A DNA stretch of 64,000 nt from Pasteurellaceae bacterium 15-036681 (GCA_002002485.1 MQVI01000009.1:1-64000), one strand, 5' to 3'. Positions 1-9,748 are shown, numbered from the stretch's first letter. The notes: generated by a model not told the origin, from the sequence alone. A program made the numbers and translations.

Positions 1-110
1 TTACATTTATAGCGTTGCTTATCTTTGACTTTGCCGTATTTTTGGACATCTTTGCTATTGCAGTAAAAGCATTTTTTGCGTTCAAAGCCTTTAAACCTCG
101 TTAAATCCAG
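1..110 (-). mobile_element. partial transposase, zinc-ribbon N-terminus
   Basis: An open minus-strand frame runs off the left edge and encodes a zinc-ribbon-like start: C-x2-C (CFYC), then CNSKDVQKYGKVKDKQRYKC with its Q-R-Y-x-C signature. This pattern is typical of the N-terminal DNA-binding domain of IS1 InsA-like and related transposases. No ATG lies between the upstream in-frame TAA and the motif, so the reading frame either starts at a non-ATG codon or is a decayed remnant. Only about 36 residues are visible, so the IS family is not assigned. It lies directly upstream of a surface-lipoprotein gene. Confidence 0.5.
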
Positions 111-135
111 TTATAGTAAGGCTTTAACGAGGTTT
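93..135. repeat. 13-bp perfect inverted repeat near transposase fragment
   Basis: AAACCTCGTTAAA at 93-105 is the exact reverse complement of 123-135, with a 17-base loop. A second shorter pair (AAAGCCT at 84-90 and AGGCTTT at 119-125) overlaps it. It could be an insertion-sequence end, or a hairpin that blocks transcription between the transposase fragment and the lipoprotein gene. Confidence 0.5.
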
Positions 136-181
136 TGACCATTAATTTTGTCCTTTACGCCTATTTTCAGGAGAAATTATT

Positions 182-1162
182 ATGAAAAAACACAATATTG
201 CATTAGTTATTTTGATGTCTCTAGGTGCTGTTGCTTGTAGCAGTGGAGGTGGTTCATCTAATACAACAACCAAATCAGAAACTGTTGTTCCATCAAAAAT
301 ATCAGGAAAGGAAGTAATTATCCATACTGGTGGAACTACTACGCCATCTAAAACTGAGACAACAACTCCAACTGCGGAAGTCACTCCACCTAAAGCGGAA
401 ACAACTACTCCAACCACGGAAGTAACTCCGCCTAAAACAGAGGTGACCCCTCTACCTGCCCAGCCTACACCAAAAGAAATTACAGATATAGCTCCTAATT
501 TTGACAATGTCTATGTTAATAATTACAAATTCTCAGGAGTGCGTTTCCACATTCCAAGAGAAGATGGAGGAGAGGTTGAACATTTTATGGATTGGAACCC
601 TAAAGGTAATGGTGGTTTCTATGTGATTGACGTTGATGGTAAAAAATTGGATATTGTACCTGTTGGTATGGAAAATAACAAATCCATCAATATTAGTGGT
701 CAAAATATAACTCGTATCATTAAACAAGGTGAGCATACGGTATGGGGAATTGTTGATGCTACTGATACAAATCATATTGCTATCGTATCCAAAGGTATAA
801 ATCCTACTCAGAATATGCCACAAGCGGGAGAATTTAAGTATAAAGGAACTGCCCACCATCTCTATGACGCACTCAAAGTTGGTAATGTTAATAAATTAGA
901 AGATGGTAATATTGAATTAACCGCTAATTTTGATAATAAAGAGATTCGAGGAACAGTTAGCCCTGTGGTAGAAAATAATTCTTTTAAAGCGATAGAACTA
1001 GGTGCAAAAATTAAAGGCAACTATTTTGAAGGTACTGTAGATGGAATAATGACTCAGGGTGGATTCTTTGGTGATAATGCTAAAGAGGTGAGTGGAAACT
1101 ATGTTAGACCAAATTCTGGTTCAGATACTGTACTCGGTGTATTTGGTGCAAGTAAGCAATAA
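182..1162 (+). CDS. TbpB-like/Slam-type surface lipoprotein
   Basis: A 326-residue lipoprotein. The signal peptide has an atypical lipobox (AVAC, Cys19) followed by a Ser/Gly tether. Residues about 58-90 form a Thr/Pro linker with two copies of a 14-residue unit (ETTTPTAEVTPPKA and a near copy). The C-terminal half (about 225-326) looks like the beta-barrel handle of transferrin-binding protein B: KYKGTA, alternating beta strands, GGFFGDNAKEVSG, and the end VFGASKQ. Family knowledge: such lipoproteins are taken to the cell surface by Slam proteins and bind host transferrin, haem/haemoglobin or complement factors. The ligand is not predictable here, and no Slam gene is in the window. ATG preceded by AGGAGAAATTATT. 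Confidence 0.75.
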   Translation: MKKHNIALVILMSLGAVACSSGGGSSNTTTKSETVVPSKISGKEVIIHTGGTTTPSKTETTTPTAEVTPPKAETTTPTTEVTPPKTEVTPLPAQPTPKEITDIAPNFDNVYVNNYKFSGVRFHIPREDGGEVEHFMDWNPKGNGGFYVIDVDGKKLDIVPVGMENNKSINISGQNITRIIKQGEHTVWGIVDATDTNHIAIVSKGINPTQNMPQAGEFKYKGTAHHLYDALKVGNVNKLEDGNIELTANFDNKEIRGTVSPVVENNSFKAIELGAKIKGNYFEGTVDGIMTQGGFFGDNAKEVSGNYVRPNSGSDTVLGVFGASKQ

Positions 1163-1177
1163 TTAATTTGCCTAAAC

Positions 1178-1211
1178 AAAAAAGCGATAGCCTGTCAACT
1201 ATCGCTTTTTT
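1178..1211. terminator. bidirectional Rho-independent terminator
   Basis: A perfect 13-bp stem (1178-1190 with 1199-1211, core GCGATAG/CTATCGC), an 8-base loop and A- and T-tracts on both sides. It lies between the convergent lipoprotein and autotransporter genes and can serve both. Confidence 0.9.
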
Positions 1212-1223
1212 TAATCATTTACC

Positions 1224-3641
1224 CTACCACTGATAACGATACATCGCCTGTACTGCAAATGGTTGATCTAATCGCTTACCATTTGATACCTTAGCTTCTA
1301 ATCCTAAACGGTGGTTACCTGCTTTTGCACTAAAGCCTAATGCGGTTTCAATGCGTGATTTCATTGAAGCTACATCAAAATCGTATTGGTTTACACGCAC
1401 TTTGCTTGAGTTATTTTTTACATTGACGCCATTTACTTCCGCATAAGGTTGTAGACTCCAAGTCGCAAACTCAATATTTTTCGCCACTCTTGCACCTACA
1501 CGCGTATAAAGTGCTGATAGACTATCTTCATCTGCTTTTGAAGAGAGTTTAGACCAAGCTAACTGTACTTGTGGGGTTATTGTCCAGCCATTACCTAGAG
1601 TGTGGATACGTCCCACTTCTGTGGAAACCGTATAACCGTTATAACTACGCTTACCTGTAGCATTAGATTTCGCATTCAAACGGTCATATTTAACGATATT
1701 ATCCCAATATAGCCCATTGTCAGCTAACAATGTACCGTATAAACCAACTGATTGGTTGTTTACTTTACCCGAACCATATTTACCATTGAAATCCACATCT
1801 GATTTCGCTGCCCCTACAAAACCACCTACGCGGAAATTATCAGACGTTGCAATATCAGACCCAACTTGAACACCATGATAATCTTGGCTAAAACCTGAAG
1901 ATTGGCTGTTATTGGCTGTTTGAAGACGGCTTACATCACTACGAGAATTTAGGTTTTTTACCCAAACATTGCCTTTTTCAACTGACTTAGTTTCACCTAA
2001 TCGCTGATGGATACCTGCTAAGTTTTGTTCGATATGAACAAGTTGCGCTTGACGTAATGAAACGAGAGCATTTGATTTTTCACTTAGCATCACTGGCTCA
2101 GGTTGTTTTACTGCAGGTTTATTTTCTACAATTGGAGTAGGTTTAACCTCAGGTTTTGTTTCTACGATCGGCGTAGGTTTAACTTCTGGCTTTTCTTCTA
2201 CAGTTGGAATGGTAATCTCGTTCTTAGCTTTTTCAGCTTCTTTATTAGATAAAATCCAATTAGTACCTTCTTTCGCTAAACGGTAACGATATGCCCCTGC
2301 ATCGACATAATCACGATTTAATAAAGAGAAATCCGCTGTACCTGTTTGTGTTTCAATAAGCGTCACTTTGCCATTCGGTGTATCAGGTTCATTACCACTG
2401 TCTTTAATATTTAAACCAAATGAACCTGAATCAGAGCCTTGAACTACGACTTTGTCAGATTGTTGGCTTGCTAAATCAGTACTGAGAGTAAAATTACCTG
2501 TGCCTGATAGGTTTCCTAATATATTGAAAACCCTAAATTTGTATACAATTTTATCATTGCCATCAAGATATACATAACCACTATTCACCGTCACATTGGA
2601 ATTAGTTAAGAAAAGATTAGTGACATTTGGCGAAGAAATATAGCTGTCTGTACCTAAATTCCAAGATGAATTTTCTAATGTGACATTAAATGTATCATCT
2701 ATAATTCCTACGCTATTAGGTAATAAACGAACAGCACCCTCTAGGCTAGAATCTTTCGCAACTACATTAATATTCTCAATAATTTGTTTTGTTCTTGAAC
2801 TATCTTCAGAATATGGAGGAATTCCCGTTGAATAAAATAAAATACCACGCTTCAATGAACTGTTAGTAAGAGTTAAATCAAGATCTGCTTGTTCTACTTC
2901 TTTTGTTAGATGCCAAATAGAACCAATTCCACCTTGGAATGAAGAGTTAATAAGATCTACTTTTGATTTACCTTCCCCAATTGTCAAGAAATCAGGATAT
3001 GCTCTAACATCGGTGCTCTTGGTATTTTCAAGAATAATTTTTCCATTATTACTTGTAGAAATATAGCTATCCGCTCTCGCATCTAAATCAAATACGCTAT
3101 CTTTAACAATTACAGTTCCATTTGTTACATCAAGGGCAGATGAAGCCTCTCCAACATAATCACCTGATTTTTGCATACGTATGGTACTGTTTAATAACGT
3201 CAAATTAGAGCTATCAACTTGAATATTAAACTGTGATGAGCTGGTTGGTTTAGTATTTATTATTGAGTTTTCAATATTTACATCAGAGTTCTCACTAATA
3301 GATAGAGCACTAATAAAAGACGGTGCGCCAAATCCCTGACTTTCACTAATTGCCTCAAAATTACTATCCTTAATAGTGACTGTTGATGAATTTATTCGAA
3401 GGTTATCCTTATTTGACGCAATAGTCACATTATCTAACAGGATATTTTTGCTATCCGTAATCCCCAACGCTCTAAAACTATTTTCATCTACTGTGGTAAT
3501 ACTACAATTTTTTAGAGAAGTACCCATTTGTGCATTTATTGAATAAATAGCACAATCAACTCCTTGAGCATAACTTACTGAAGATAGTCCGCCACTCAAA
3601 AATAGAGCAACATAAATAGGTGATAACTTTAACTTCCTCAT
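1224..3641 (-). CDS. pertactin-like autotransporter
   Basis: Type Va autotransporter, 805 residues from the ATG at 3641. That start has AAGGAG eight bases upstream and gives a clean signal peptide (MRKLKLSPIYVALFLSGG...YAQ); an in-frame ATG ten codons earlier lacks both. The passenger (to about residue 460) is rich in S/T/N with repeated N-N-S-x-hydrophobic strands, as in right-handed beta-helix proteins, and ends in a pertactin-type block (DAGAYRYRLAKEGTNWILSN). A Pro-rich linker follows with two near-identical 12-residue units (KPEVKPTPIVE) plus a third degenerate copy. The C-terminal ~270 residues form the outer-membrane barrel, ending YRYQW with a terminal aromatic residue. No protease motif is seen; an adhesin role is inferred. 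Convergent with the upstream lipoprotein gene. Confidence 0.85.
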   Translation of the reverse strand: MRKLKLSPIYVALFLSGGLSSVSYAQGVDCAIYSINAQMGTSLKNCSITTVDENSFRALGITDSKNILLDNVTIASNKDNLRINSSTVTIKDSNFEAISESQGFGAPSFISALSISENSDVNIENSIINTKPTSSSQFNIQVDSSNLTLLNSTIRMQKSGDYVGEASSALDVTNGTVIVKDSVFDLDARADSYISTSNNGKIILENTKSTDVRAYPDFLTIGEGKSKVDLINSSFQGGIGSIWHLTKEVEQADLDLTLTNSSLKRGILFYSTGIPPYSEDSSRTKQIIENINVVAKDSSLEGAVRLLPNSVGIIDDTFNVTLENSSWNLGTDSYISSPNVTNLFLTNSNVTVNSGYVYLDGNDKIVYKFRVFNILGNLSGTGNFTLSTDLASQQSDKVVVQGSDSGSFGLNIKDSGNEPDTPNGKVTLIETQTGTADFSLLNRDYVDAGAYRYRLAKEGTNWILSNKEAEKAKNEITIPTVEEKPEVKPTPIVETKPEVKPTPIVENKPAVKQPEPVMLSEKSNALVSLRQAQLVHIEQNLAGIHQRLGETKSVEKGNVWVKNLNSRSDVSRLQTANNSQSSGFSQDYHGVQVGSDIATSDNFRVGGFVGAAKSDVDFNGKYGSGKVNNQSVGLYGTLLADNGLYWDNIVKYDRLNAKSNATGKRSYNGYTVSTEVGRIHTLGNGWTITPQVQLAWSKLSSKADEDSLSALYTRVGARVAKNIEFATWSLQPYAEVNGVNVKNNSSKVRVNQYDFDVASMKSRIETALGFSAKAGNHRLGLEAKVSNGKRLDQPFAVQAMYRYQW

Positions 3642-3664
3642 ATATTTTCTCCTTAAAATGACAA

Positions 3665-3686
3665 AAGCCAACCTTTCAGTTGGCTT
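3665..3686. terminator. hairpin between cpdA and autotransporter
   Basis: AAGCCAAC (3665-3672) pairs with GTTGGCTT (3679-3686) around a 6-base loop, flanked by A-tract and TAATTTT. It is downstream of cpdA on the minus strand but only 24 bases before the autotransporter ATG. It may end cpdA transcripts or act as a 5' leader structure of the autotransporter. Confidence 0.55.
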
Positions 3687-3786
3687 AATTTTATATCAAT
3701 AAACCCTATGATGCGATACGTTTTATATCATCCAAAAGCAAAAGAAAATAAAAGTGGCACCTCATGCTTCTTCAATATTGTAAATA

Positions 3787-4614
3787 CTAATACCCTTTCG
3801 CCCCAAAATCTGGTGAAAATTCACTATGCCCTAAACGACGGACTAAAGTTTCAATAGTTCCATCAGGCATTAAATTAAGCTCACGCCAACCTTGAGGGCG
3901 CGGGTCTAAGCCAAATTCATCATGATTAGCTTTAAATTGAATACAAGTTGAGGGAGTTGCAAACACACGATAATCAAGCCATTTGCGATCAACTTCTTGG
4001 TGAATATGGCCATGCAAAATGGCCTTCACATTTGGGAACTGCTGTAGTACTTGCGCAAACTCATCTACATTCGCCAAAATATGTTGATCTAACCAAGCAG
4101 AATTGGTTGGTAATACATTATGGTGTAATACAATCAAGCTATAACGTTCAGGATATTGGCTTAAAGATTTGTACAAGAAATCAAGTTGCTCTTGGCTTAA
4201 ACGCCCACCTGGGATGCCATAAACTTGGCTATCTAGCAAAATAACCTGCCATTTATCTCCTGCTAAAATATGCTTGGCAGGTTGAATCTGCGCGTACATC
4301 GCGAGTGCATTACTCATTTGTGGTTGAATATCATGATTGCCCTCAACCCAAAAAATATCTTTTTCAAGTGGGCGTACCATTTTAGCAAAACGATGGTAAG
4401 CCTCTCGATTATGATCTTGCACAAGATCACCAGTCGCAAGTACAAAATCATATTCGAAAGGCTGTTTTAGGATAGCATCAAGCACAGCTTGAAAACTTTG
4501 TGCAGTATTTACACCTAATAGTTGCCCGTCGTCCGAACCGAACAAGTGTGGATCGGTAATTTGTAAAATGCGAACAACGGGCTTACTATCGGGAAACAGG
4601 TAAACATCGTCCAT
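3787..4614 (-). CDS. cpdA: 3',5'-cyclic-AMP phosphodiesterase CpdA
   Basis: Class III cAMP phosphodiesterase, 275 residues, the same length as E. coli CpdA. It carries the calcineurin-like metallophosphoesterase signature: ITDPHLFG, ATGDLVQD, GNHD, LHHN and GHIH, which bind the dinuclear metal centre. The start at MDDVYLF (4614) is chosen because it begins just before the first motif and has GTGAGA upstream; the longer open frame would overlap the end of mutL. It hydrolyses cAMP in the cytoplasm and so lowers CRP activity, which matters here because crp and several CRP-type sites lie in the same window. It follows mutL after a palindromic terminator. Confidence 0.93.
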   Translation of the reverse strand: MDDVYLFPDSKPVVRILQITDPHLFGSDDGQLLGVNTAQSFQAVLDAILKQPFEYDFVLATGDLVQDHNREAYHRFAKMVRPLEKDIFWVEGNHDIQPQMSNALAMYAQIQPAKHILAGDKWQVILLDSQVYGIPGGRLSQEQLDFLYKSLSQYPERYSLIVLHHNVLPTNSAWLDQHILANVDEFAQVLQQFPNVKAILHGHIHQEVDRKWLDYRVFATPSTCIQFKANHDEFGLDPRPQGWRELNLMPDGTIETLVRRLGHSEFSPDFGAKGY

Positions 4615-4689
4615 AATATTTCTCACTAAAAAATTAAACACGAGCGACACTTTACCGATTTTATAAAGTAAGATCAGCAAGTAAAATGC

Positions 4690-4715
4690 AAAAATGTGCG
4701 GTACCGCACATTTTT
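4690..4715. terminator. 26-bp perfect palindrome, terminator after mutL
   Basis: AAAAATGTGCGGT is followed at once by its exact reverse complement, giving a 26-bp palindrome flanked by A/T. It lies between the mutL stop (4748) and the cpdA start (4614), both on the minus strand. The core GTGCGGT resembles part of the Haemophilus uptake signal but lacks the leading AA. Confidence 0.65.
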
Positions 4716-4747
4716 CACGAAAATTTACAATATAAATAACCTTTACA

Positions 4748-6610
4748 TTACAACCTATTGATATAACTATCAAAATCTACCTTTTTTTGTAGATCTTTCA
4801 AGCGATTATTTCCCTCTAGGAACTGCTCAACTTCCGCCAATAATGAAACAGCTTCTGGCAAAGAATAGTGCTCTGGCACAGTCACATGATTTGCAAAAAA
4901 CTCCGCTAAATCGACCGCTTGCTGATTAAATAGAGTAAACATCAACTGCTGCAGGTTCTGCTCTCGCAAGCAACTTGGTACTTTTAACAAACTTAGGCGG
5001 ATTTTACCCTGCCACTGCTTTTGTTGAATTTGAAAGCCTAAAATTACCAAGCTTTGCTCCAACTGCTGCCAAACAATAGCTTGCGCTTCATCTAGCGTGA
5101 GATTCAGTGGAATCAGCAAACCCTGACTATCTGATTTTTGTAGCTGCACTTTGAGTTTTAATCGTGCTAATTTTTCCAGAGAAATAAGATAAAATTCTTC
5201 ACCCTGTTTTAATAATAGTGCTTTATGTTGAACGACTGCCAATGCTTGCAAATATTGACTTGAAACTTCTGGAACTTGCTGAATCACAGACTCAACAAGC
5301 GGTTCGATTTTCGTTGTATTTTGCAAATTATCCGTAAAATCAGACCGGTTGTTATTACTAAAAGTCGGTTCTGAAGGTGTTGCTAATAACTCGCCATACC
5401 ATTTCTGTTCAGACTTAGTAACTCGCTCTGAACTTGCATAGCTTGGTCGTTCCCAGTTTGATGATCGCCCTGAGGAAGCTCGCTCGTTGTAAGTTTGTGC
5501 AAAAATATTCTGACCCGAAGCCGCACGATTAGTATCTTTCATATAGCTTGGCATTGGCTCGGCTAAATCACTATCAACAAGCGGTAAATCAACTTGCCCT
5601 TCTAACGCATTTAGAACGCCTTGATGAATAAAATCATGAACCAAGCGTCCTTGATGAAAACGCACTTCGTGTTTAGCTGGATGCACATTAACATCTACGT
5701 GGCTGGGATCAATATCCAAAAACAGCACAAAAGCAGGATAGCTCTCTTTTGGAAGATGCTCGCCATAAGCTTGGCGAATGGCATGATTGATGGTTTTATC
5801 TCGCATCATGCGCCCATTGACATAGCTGTAACTTAAATCACTTTGACTACGTGCTAATCTTGGCGAACCAATCCAACCATAAAGATGCAAATCATCGTGT
5901 TGCCAATCCAAATGAACTGAATTTTGAATAAACTCATCACCACAAATCGCCGCCACACGTTTTTGTTGCTGCTCCACGCTATTATTAGCAACCGCTTTGT
6001 AATAACGCACCTTTTTATCATTATGAGTTAAGATAAAAGTTACACTCGGCTTCGCTAAAGCAATGCGGCGAACCACTTCATCAATATGAGCAAATTCGGT
6101 TTTATCGGTACGTAAAAACTTACGGCGCGCAGGGGTGTTGAAGAATAAATTTGCCACTTCTATTGTCGTACCAACAGGATGCGATGCTGGTTTAATCTCA
6201 ACTTCCATATCGCGTCCTTGTGCATAGGCCTGCCATGCTTCAGGTTGATATTCAGGACGAGATGTCAGGGTCAAACGAGATACTGAACTGATACTTGCTA
6301 ATGCTTCGCCACGAAAGCCTAAACTTAAAATTGCTTCTAAATCTTCTAATGTTGCAATCTTACTCGTTGCATGGCGTGCTAATGCCAAGGCGAGATCCTG
6401 TTTACCGATCCCACAGCCATTATCGCGGATGCGGATCAACTGCGCTCCGCCCTTTTCAATATCAATTTGAATTTGGCTCGCTCCTGCATCTAAGCTATTT
6501 TCAACAAGCTCTTTTACTACAGATGCCGGACGCTCCACCACCTCCCCTGCTGCGATTTGGTTCGCGAGTTGTGGTGGTAAAATTTGAATTAAAGGAATTG
6601 GCTGGCTCAT
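4748..6610 (-). CDS. mutL: DNA mismatch repair protein MutL
   Basis: GHKL ATPase that links MutS mismatch recognition to MutH and UvrD. Of its 620 residues, the N-terminal ATPase domain shows [18 protein letters not shown] (17-34), then [11 protein letters not shown] (34-44), DNGCGIG (63-69) and GFRGEAL (98-104). A poorly conserved linker (about 350-440) precedes the C-terminal dimerisation domain. No DQHAx2Ex4E endonuclease motif is visible, as expected in gammaproteobacteria that use MutH. The linker contains two exact ACAAGCGGT uptake signals (5295-5303 and 5577-5585), in a tolerant region of the protein. Upstream of cpdA, same strand. Confidence 0.96.
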   Translation of the reverse strand: MSQPIPLIQILPPQLANQIAAGEVVERPASVVKELVENSLDAGASQIQIDIEKGGAQLIRIRDNGCGIGKQDLALALARHATSKIATLEDLEAILSLGFRGEALASISSVSRLTLTSRPEYQPEAWQAYAQGRDMEVEIKPASHPVGTTIEVANLFFNTPARRKFLRTDKTEFAHIDEVVRRIALAKPSVTFILTHNDKKVRYYKAVANNSVEQQQKRVAAICGDEFIQNSVHLDWQHDDLHLYGWIGSPRLARSQSDLSYSYVNGRMMRDKTINHAIRQAYGEHLPKESYPAFVLFLDIDPSHVDVNVHPAKHEVRFHQGRLVHDFIHQGVLNALEGQVDLPLVDSDLAEPMPSYMKDTNRAASGQNIFAQTYNERASSGRSSNWERPSYASSERVTKSEQKWYGELLATPSEPTFSNNNRSDFTDNLQNTTKIEPLVESVIQQVPEVSSQYLQALAVVQHKALLLKQGEEFYLISLEKLARLKLKVQLQKSDSQGLLIPLNLTLDEAQAIVWQQLEQSLVILGFQIQQKQWQGKIRLSLLKVPSCLREQNLQQLMFTLFNQQAVDLAEFFANHVTVPEHYSLPEAVSLLAEVEQFLEGNNRLKDLQKKVDFDSYINRL

Positions 6611-6695
6611 AACGATCTCTGGAATGAATAACTTTTCTCATATTTTAGAGATCAAAGGAGGGTTGTCAAACGGAATAGACTCGTATCATTCAACT

Positions 6696-7685
6696 CTACT
6701 CAAACACTTCCATCACCAACTTCGTTAAACAATTCAGTAGCATCAATTCTTGATTTACCGCATTCACTTCAACTAAATCTCGTTGAGTCTGTTGAATAAT
6801 TTGGTGGCCTTTTAACAGAGCTTGCGAAGATAAGCTTTGGCTGAACGGAATAATCCCATTTTGTAGATCAGGATTTACCCAACCAATTGCAATATCCATT
6901 TTGGCTTTAAGAGCGTCATTAAAAAAGCTATCGAGCCATTCAAGTTGCTCTAAAGCTTGCTCTTTCTCTTTATCAAAAGTAGAAAATAGTAAAAACACAT
7001 CGCGGTTTTTGTAGAACTGCCAGAAAGTACGCAAGAAATTTTTGCGGTTCTGCAAGCGGTCGTTTTCTAAGAAAGTTTTACAAATCAGTGGTCGATTATG
7101 GCAAAGGCGCAATGCAGTTTCTAACTCGCTCAACTCGAGGTGCGGAAACTGTTGCTGTAGCCATTGATATGCCAAAGAAAAATCAGGGGCGTGGATTAAC
7201 CACGACTGGCAACGGCTCTGAATAGTTGCCAACATTGCTGATTGCAGCGGTGCTTCCAACAGAAAATAGACATTCTGATGTGGCTCTTCAAGATTTTTGA
7301 GAAGTGCATTGGCAGCCGCTTCAGTCATTCGCTCCGCTTGGTGAATATAAACTACCGAATTTCCCCCTTGTTGAGCGAAATTTTGTAGCTTAGTCGTCAT
7401 ATCTCGAATTTGCTCTACCCCAATATCTTTATTGTCGATCGATTCAATAAGATGAAAATCGGGGTGATTGCCACTCTGCCACAACAAACAACTTTTACAC
7501 TGCCCACAGGCCTGCTCACCTTGCTGATTTTGGCAAAATAACCAATGAGCAAAGTGGCGAATTAATTCGCTTGTGCCTAAACCAACTTCGGTTCTAAATA
7601 GCAAAGCGTGATGACCGCGCCCATTTAGAAAGGATTCGGTGAGTTGGGTATAAGTATGGGTATGCCAAGGATAGAATGTGTTCAT
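6696..7685 (-). CDS. holB: DNA polymerase III subunit delta'
   Basis: Clamp-loader delta' subunit, 329 residues. It has the RFC/AAA+ fold with the degenerate P-loop typical of delta' (FRTEVGLGTSELIRH) and four zinc-module cysteines (Cys51, 60, 63, 66). ALLKNLEEPHQNVYFLL and the ATIQSRCQ (SRC) motif are the conserved clamp-loader segments. It is the last gene of the classical mltG-tmk-holB order and is separated from tmk by a 50-bp palindromic repeat inserted in the operon. ATG at 7685. Confidence 0.94.
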   Translation of the reverse strand: MNTFYPWHTHTYTQLTESFLNGRGHHALLFRTEVGLGTSELIRHFAHWLFCQNQQGEQACGQCKSCLLWQSGNHPDFHLIESIDNKDIGVEQIRDMTTKLQNFAQQGGNSVVYIHQAERMTEAAANALLKNLEEPHQNVYFLLEAPLQSAMLATIQSRCQSWLIHAPDFSLAYQWLQQQFPHLELSELETALRLCHNRPLICKTFLENDRLQNRKNFLRTFWQFYKNRDVFLLFSTFDKEKEQALEQLEWLDSFFNDALKAKMDIAIGWVNPDLQNGIIPFSQSLSSQALLKGHQIIQQTQRDLVEVNAVNQELMLLNCLTKLVMEVFE

Positions 7686-7713
7686 ATGTTCTTTTCACAA
7701 ATCTCCCCCTAAA

Positions 7714-7763
7714 TGTAGGGACGTGGTGCCCACGTCCGCGGACACGCGCAGCGTGTCCCTACA
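7714..7763. repeat. three-stem palindromic repeat in the tmk-holB gap
   Basis: Outer arms TGTAGGGAC (7714-7722) and GTCCCTACA (7755-7763) enclose two inner hairpins, GACGTGG-tgc-CCACGTC and GGACACGC-gca-GCGTGTCC. It is much more G/C-rich than its surroundings. It belongs to the GTAGG-type interspersed elements also seen at 33490, 52349, 52647, 57062 and 63690, and sits between two co-directional genes. Confidence 0.8.
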
Positions 7764-7781
7764 AATTTTTGAGAAGATTTC

Positions 7782-8402
7782 TTATTTCAACCAATTTTCC
7801 AATGCTGTCTTAATATCGTCCGCCACTTTTTCCATTGACTGACCTGCATTGATAATAATCGCTTTTGGATTGTTTTCTGTGAGTTCTAAATAACGCTGAC
7901 GGGTGCGATGGAAAAAATCTAAACTTTGTTGCTCAATACGATCCAACTCACCACGTCCACGGGCACGGGCTAACCCCTGTTCGGGATCAATATCTAAATA
8001 GATGGTTAAATCAGGTTCAAAGTCGCCAAGTACGGTATCTTTTAGCGCTTGCATTAAGTGACGATCAATTTGACGACCGCCCCCTTGATACGCCTGTGAA
8101 GACATATCATGGCGATCACCTAACACCCATTTCCCTTGTGCTAAAGCGGGCTTAATCACATTATCCACAAGCTGAATACGCGCCGCATAAAGCATTAATA
8201 ATTCCGCTTTGTCGGTTACAGGTTCTTCGGTTTCGTGTTTGATAAGTTTACGTAACTTTTCCGCTAAGGGCGTGCCGCCTGGTTCACGGGTCATTACCAC
8301 ATCATGAATCCCTGCTTGATTAAGGATATTTAATACAACTTGATGAGCGGTACTTTTACCTGCGCCTTCTAAGCCTTCAAGGACAATAAATTTTCCTACC
8401 AT
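7782..8402 (-). CDS. tmk: thymidylate kinase
   Basis: Phosphorylates dTMP to dTDP with ATP in dTTP synthesis. Of 206 residues, the P-loop is GLEGAGKST (10-18), followed by [11 protein letters not shown] (dTMP-binding/DRX-type loop region), [17 protein letters not shown] (substrate binding) and a lid-type [10 protein letters not shown] segment. The ATG at 8402 overlaps the final A of the mltG stop codon, so the genes are translationally coupled. Order mltG-tmk-holB is conserved across gammaproteobacteria. Confidence 0.96.
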   Translation of the reverse strand: MVGKFIVLEGLEGAGKSTAHQVVLNILNQAGIHDVVMTREPGGTPLAEKLRKLIKHETEEPVTDKAELLMLYAARIQLVDNVIKPALAQGKWVLGDRHDMSSQAYQGGGRQIDRHLMQALKDTVLGDFEPDLTIYLDIDPEQGLARARGRGELDRIEQQSLDFFHRTRQRYLELTENNPKAIIINAGQSMEKVADDIKTALENWLK

Positions 8403-9436
8403 TATTTATTCTCGTTTTTTCTGTTTCGTTCGATTTGAATCCACTCACGCACCGCACGATTATGTTCATCAAGAGTACGGCTAAATTTATGGCCACCAGT
8501 ACCATCCGCCACAAAATAGAAGAATGGTGTTGTATCAGGTTGTGAAACTGCTTTAAGAGAAGCTTCACTTGGCATTGCAATCGGCGTTGGCGGTAAACCA
8601 TCAATCATATACGTATTATACGGAGTAGTTTCTTGTAAGTCTTTTTTACGAATATTACCATCATAACGCTCGCCCATCCCATAAATGACTGTTGGGTCTG
8701 TCTGCAAACGCATTTTAACACGTAAGCGATTAACAAAAACCGATGCCACTTGTGGACGTTCTGCTGCAATTGCGGTCTCTTTTTCTACGATAGAAGCTAA
8801 AATCAGCATCTCATACGGGTTCGCAAGCGGTAAGTTTTCTGCTCGATTTTGCCAAGCTAAGTCTAAATCTTTTTGCTGCTTCTGATAAGCACGTTTTAGC
8901 ACATCCACATCATCTGAATTTGGCACATAGCTATAGGTTTCTGGTGCAAGCCAGCCTTCTAATTTATCATTCGGTGCGCCAATTAAGTTCGCAATTTCTG
9001 CTTCAGATTTTCTGGCTAAGGTTTGGTTTAAATAGTTCGCTTTGCTTAATTGCTCACGCCATACTTTAAAGGTTCTACCCTCAATAAATTGTACATTCAA
9101 CTGCACTTCCTTACCGCCATTTAAGTGCTGTAATAATTCACGCACATTAGTTAAACCATCAAGGGAATAAGTGCCCGCCTTGAAGTTACTTAATTCAGGA
9201 TGCAAACGGATTAAATAAGGTAATAAATCGCTATCTTGGCTATCAATAATGCCTTCTTCTTTTAATTGAGTCGCTAATTTTTTACTTGATGTACCTTTTT
9301 CGACTACAAAGAATTGATCTGCCTTTGTCATTAAAGGGTGTATCGCTAAATCATTTAATTTTTGGTAAGCATAAAAACCAACACCAGCGGTTACTGCACC
9401 AACTAAACCGAGTGAAATAAGAAGTTTTTTTAACAT
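8402..9436 (-). CDS. mltG: endolytic murein transglycosylase MltG
   Basis: Inner-membrane YceG-family lytic transglycosylase that cleaves nascent peptidoglycan glycan strands and may set their length. 344 residues: a membrane anchor at about 5-26, a LysM-like subdomain ([19 protein letters not shown]), and the catalytic domain with ASIVEKE; Glu218 is the predicted catalytic acid, at the same number as in E. coli. The conserved [11 protein letters not shown] and YNTY...GLPPTPI blocks follow. First gene of mltG-tmk-holB. The ATG at 9436 directly follows a leader region downstream of the tRNA-Lys cluster. Confidence 0.94.
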   Translation of the reverse strand: MLKKLLISLGLVGAVTAGVGFYAYQKLNDLAIHPLMTKADQFFVVEKGTSSKKLATQLKEEGIIDSQDSDLLPYLIRLHPELSNFKAGTYSLDGLTNVRELLQHLNGGKEVQLNVQFIEGRTFKVWREQLSKANYLNQTLARKSEAEIANLIGAPNDKLEGWLAPETYSYVPNSDDVDVLKRAYQKQQKDLDLAWQNRAENLPLANPYEMLILASIVEKETAIAAERPQVASVFVNRLRVKMRLQTDPTVIYGMGERYDGNIRKKDLQETTPYNTYMIDGLPPTPIAMPSEASLKAVSQPDTTPFFYFVADGTGGHKFSRTLDEHNRAVREWIQIERNRKNENK

Positions 9437-9553
9437 AAATAGAATAAATTGGAATTGAATAAAAATCGGGGTGAACCTTACTACAACAGCAAATAAAAAG
9501 CCATTACAACCAGTTAGATTTTTAGAAAATTTTGCAAATGATTTGAAATAAAG

Positions 9554-9629
9554 TGGTGGGTCGTGAAGGATTCGAACCTTCGACCAACGGATTAAAAGTC
9601 CGCTGCTCTACCGACTGAGCTAACGACCC
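9554..9629 (-). tRNA. tRNA-Lys (UUU), copy 3 in transcription order
   Basis: 76 nt with encoded CCA. The minus strand begins GGGTCGTTAGCTCAG, has the anticodon loop CTTTTAA (anticodon UUU) and T-arm GGTTCGAATCC, and ends with GACCC paired to the 5' GGGTC. It is identical to the two copies at 9649 and 9749; the cluster is spaced at exact 95- and 100-base intervals. Confidence 0.97.
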
Positions 9630-9648
9630 AAAAGGGAGTGTTCTAAAG

Positions 9649-9724
9649 TGGTGGGTCGTGAAGGATTCGAACCTTCGACCAACGGATTAAAAGTCCGCTG
9701 CTCTACCGACTGAGCTAACGACCC
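9649..9724 (-). tRNA. tRNA-Lys (UUU), copy 2
   Basis: 76 nt, identical to the neighbouring copies, with acceptor stem GGGTCGT/ACGACCC, anticodon UUU and encoded CCA. Separated from its neighbours by short spacers of 19 and 24 bases with no terminators, so the three are probably cut from one transcript. Confidence 0.97.
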
Positions 9725-9748
9725 TTTAGAAAGGAACGCGAAGTTAAG

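Noticed and set aside
142-507. Long minus-strand open frame opposite the first lipoprotein
   Set aside because: It is the reverse complement of Thr/Pro repeats, giving an artificial Val/Gly-rich product, with no signal of its own.
4690-4715. Palindrome containing GTGCGGT as a Haemophilus-type uptake signal
   Set aside because: The nonamer AAGTGCGGT is not present (the sequence is AATGTGCGGT), and the window is otherwise clearly of the ACAAGCGGT type.
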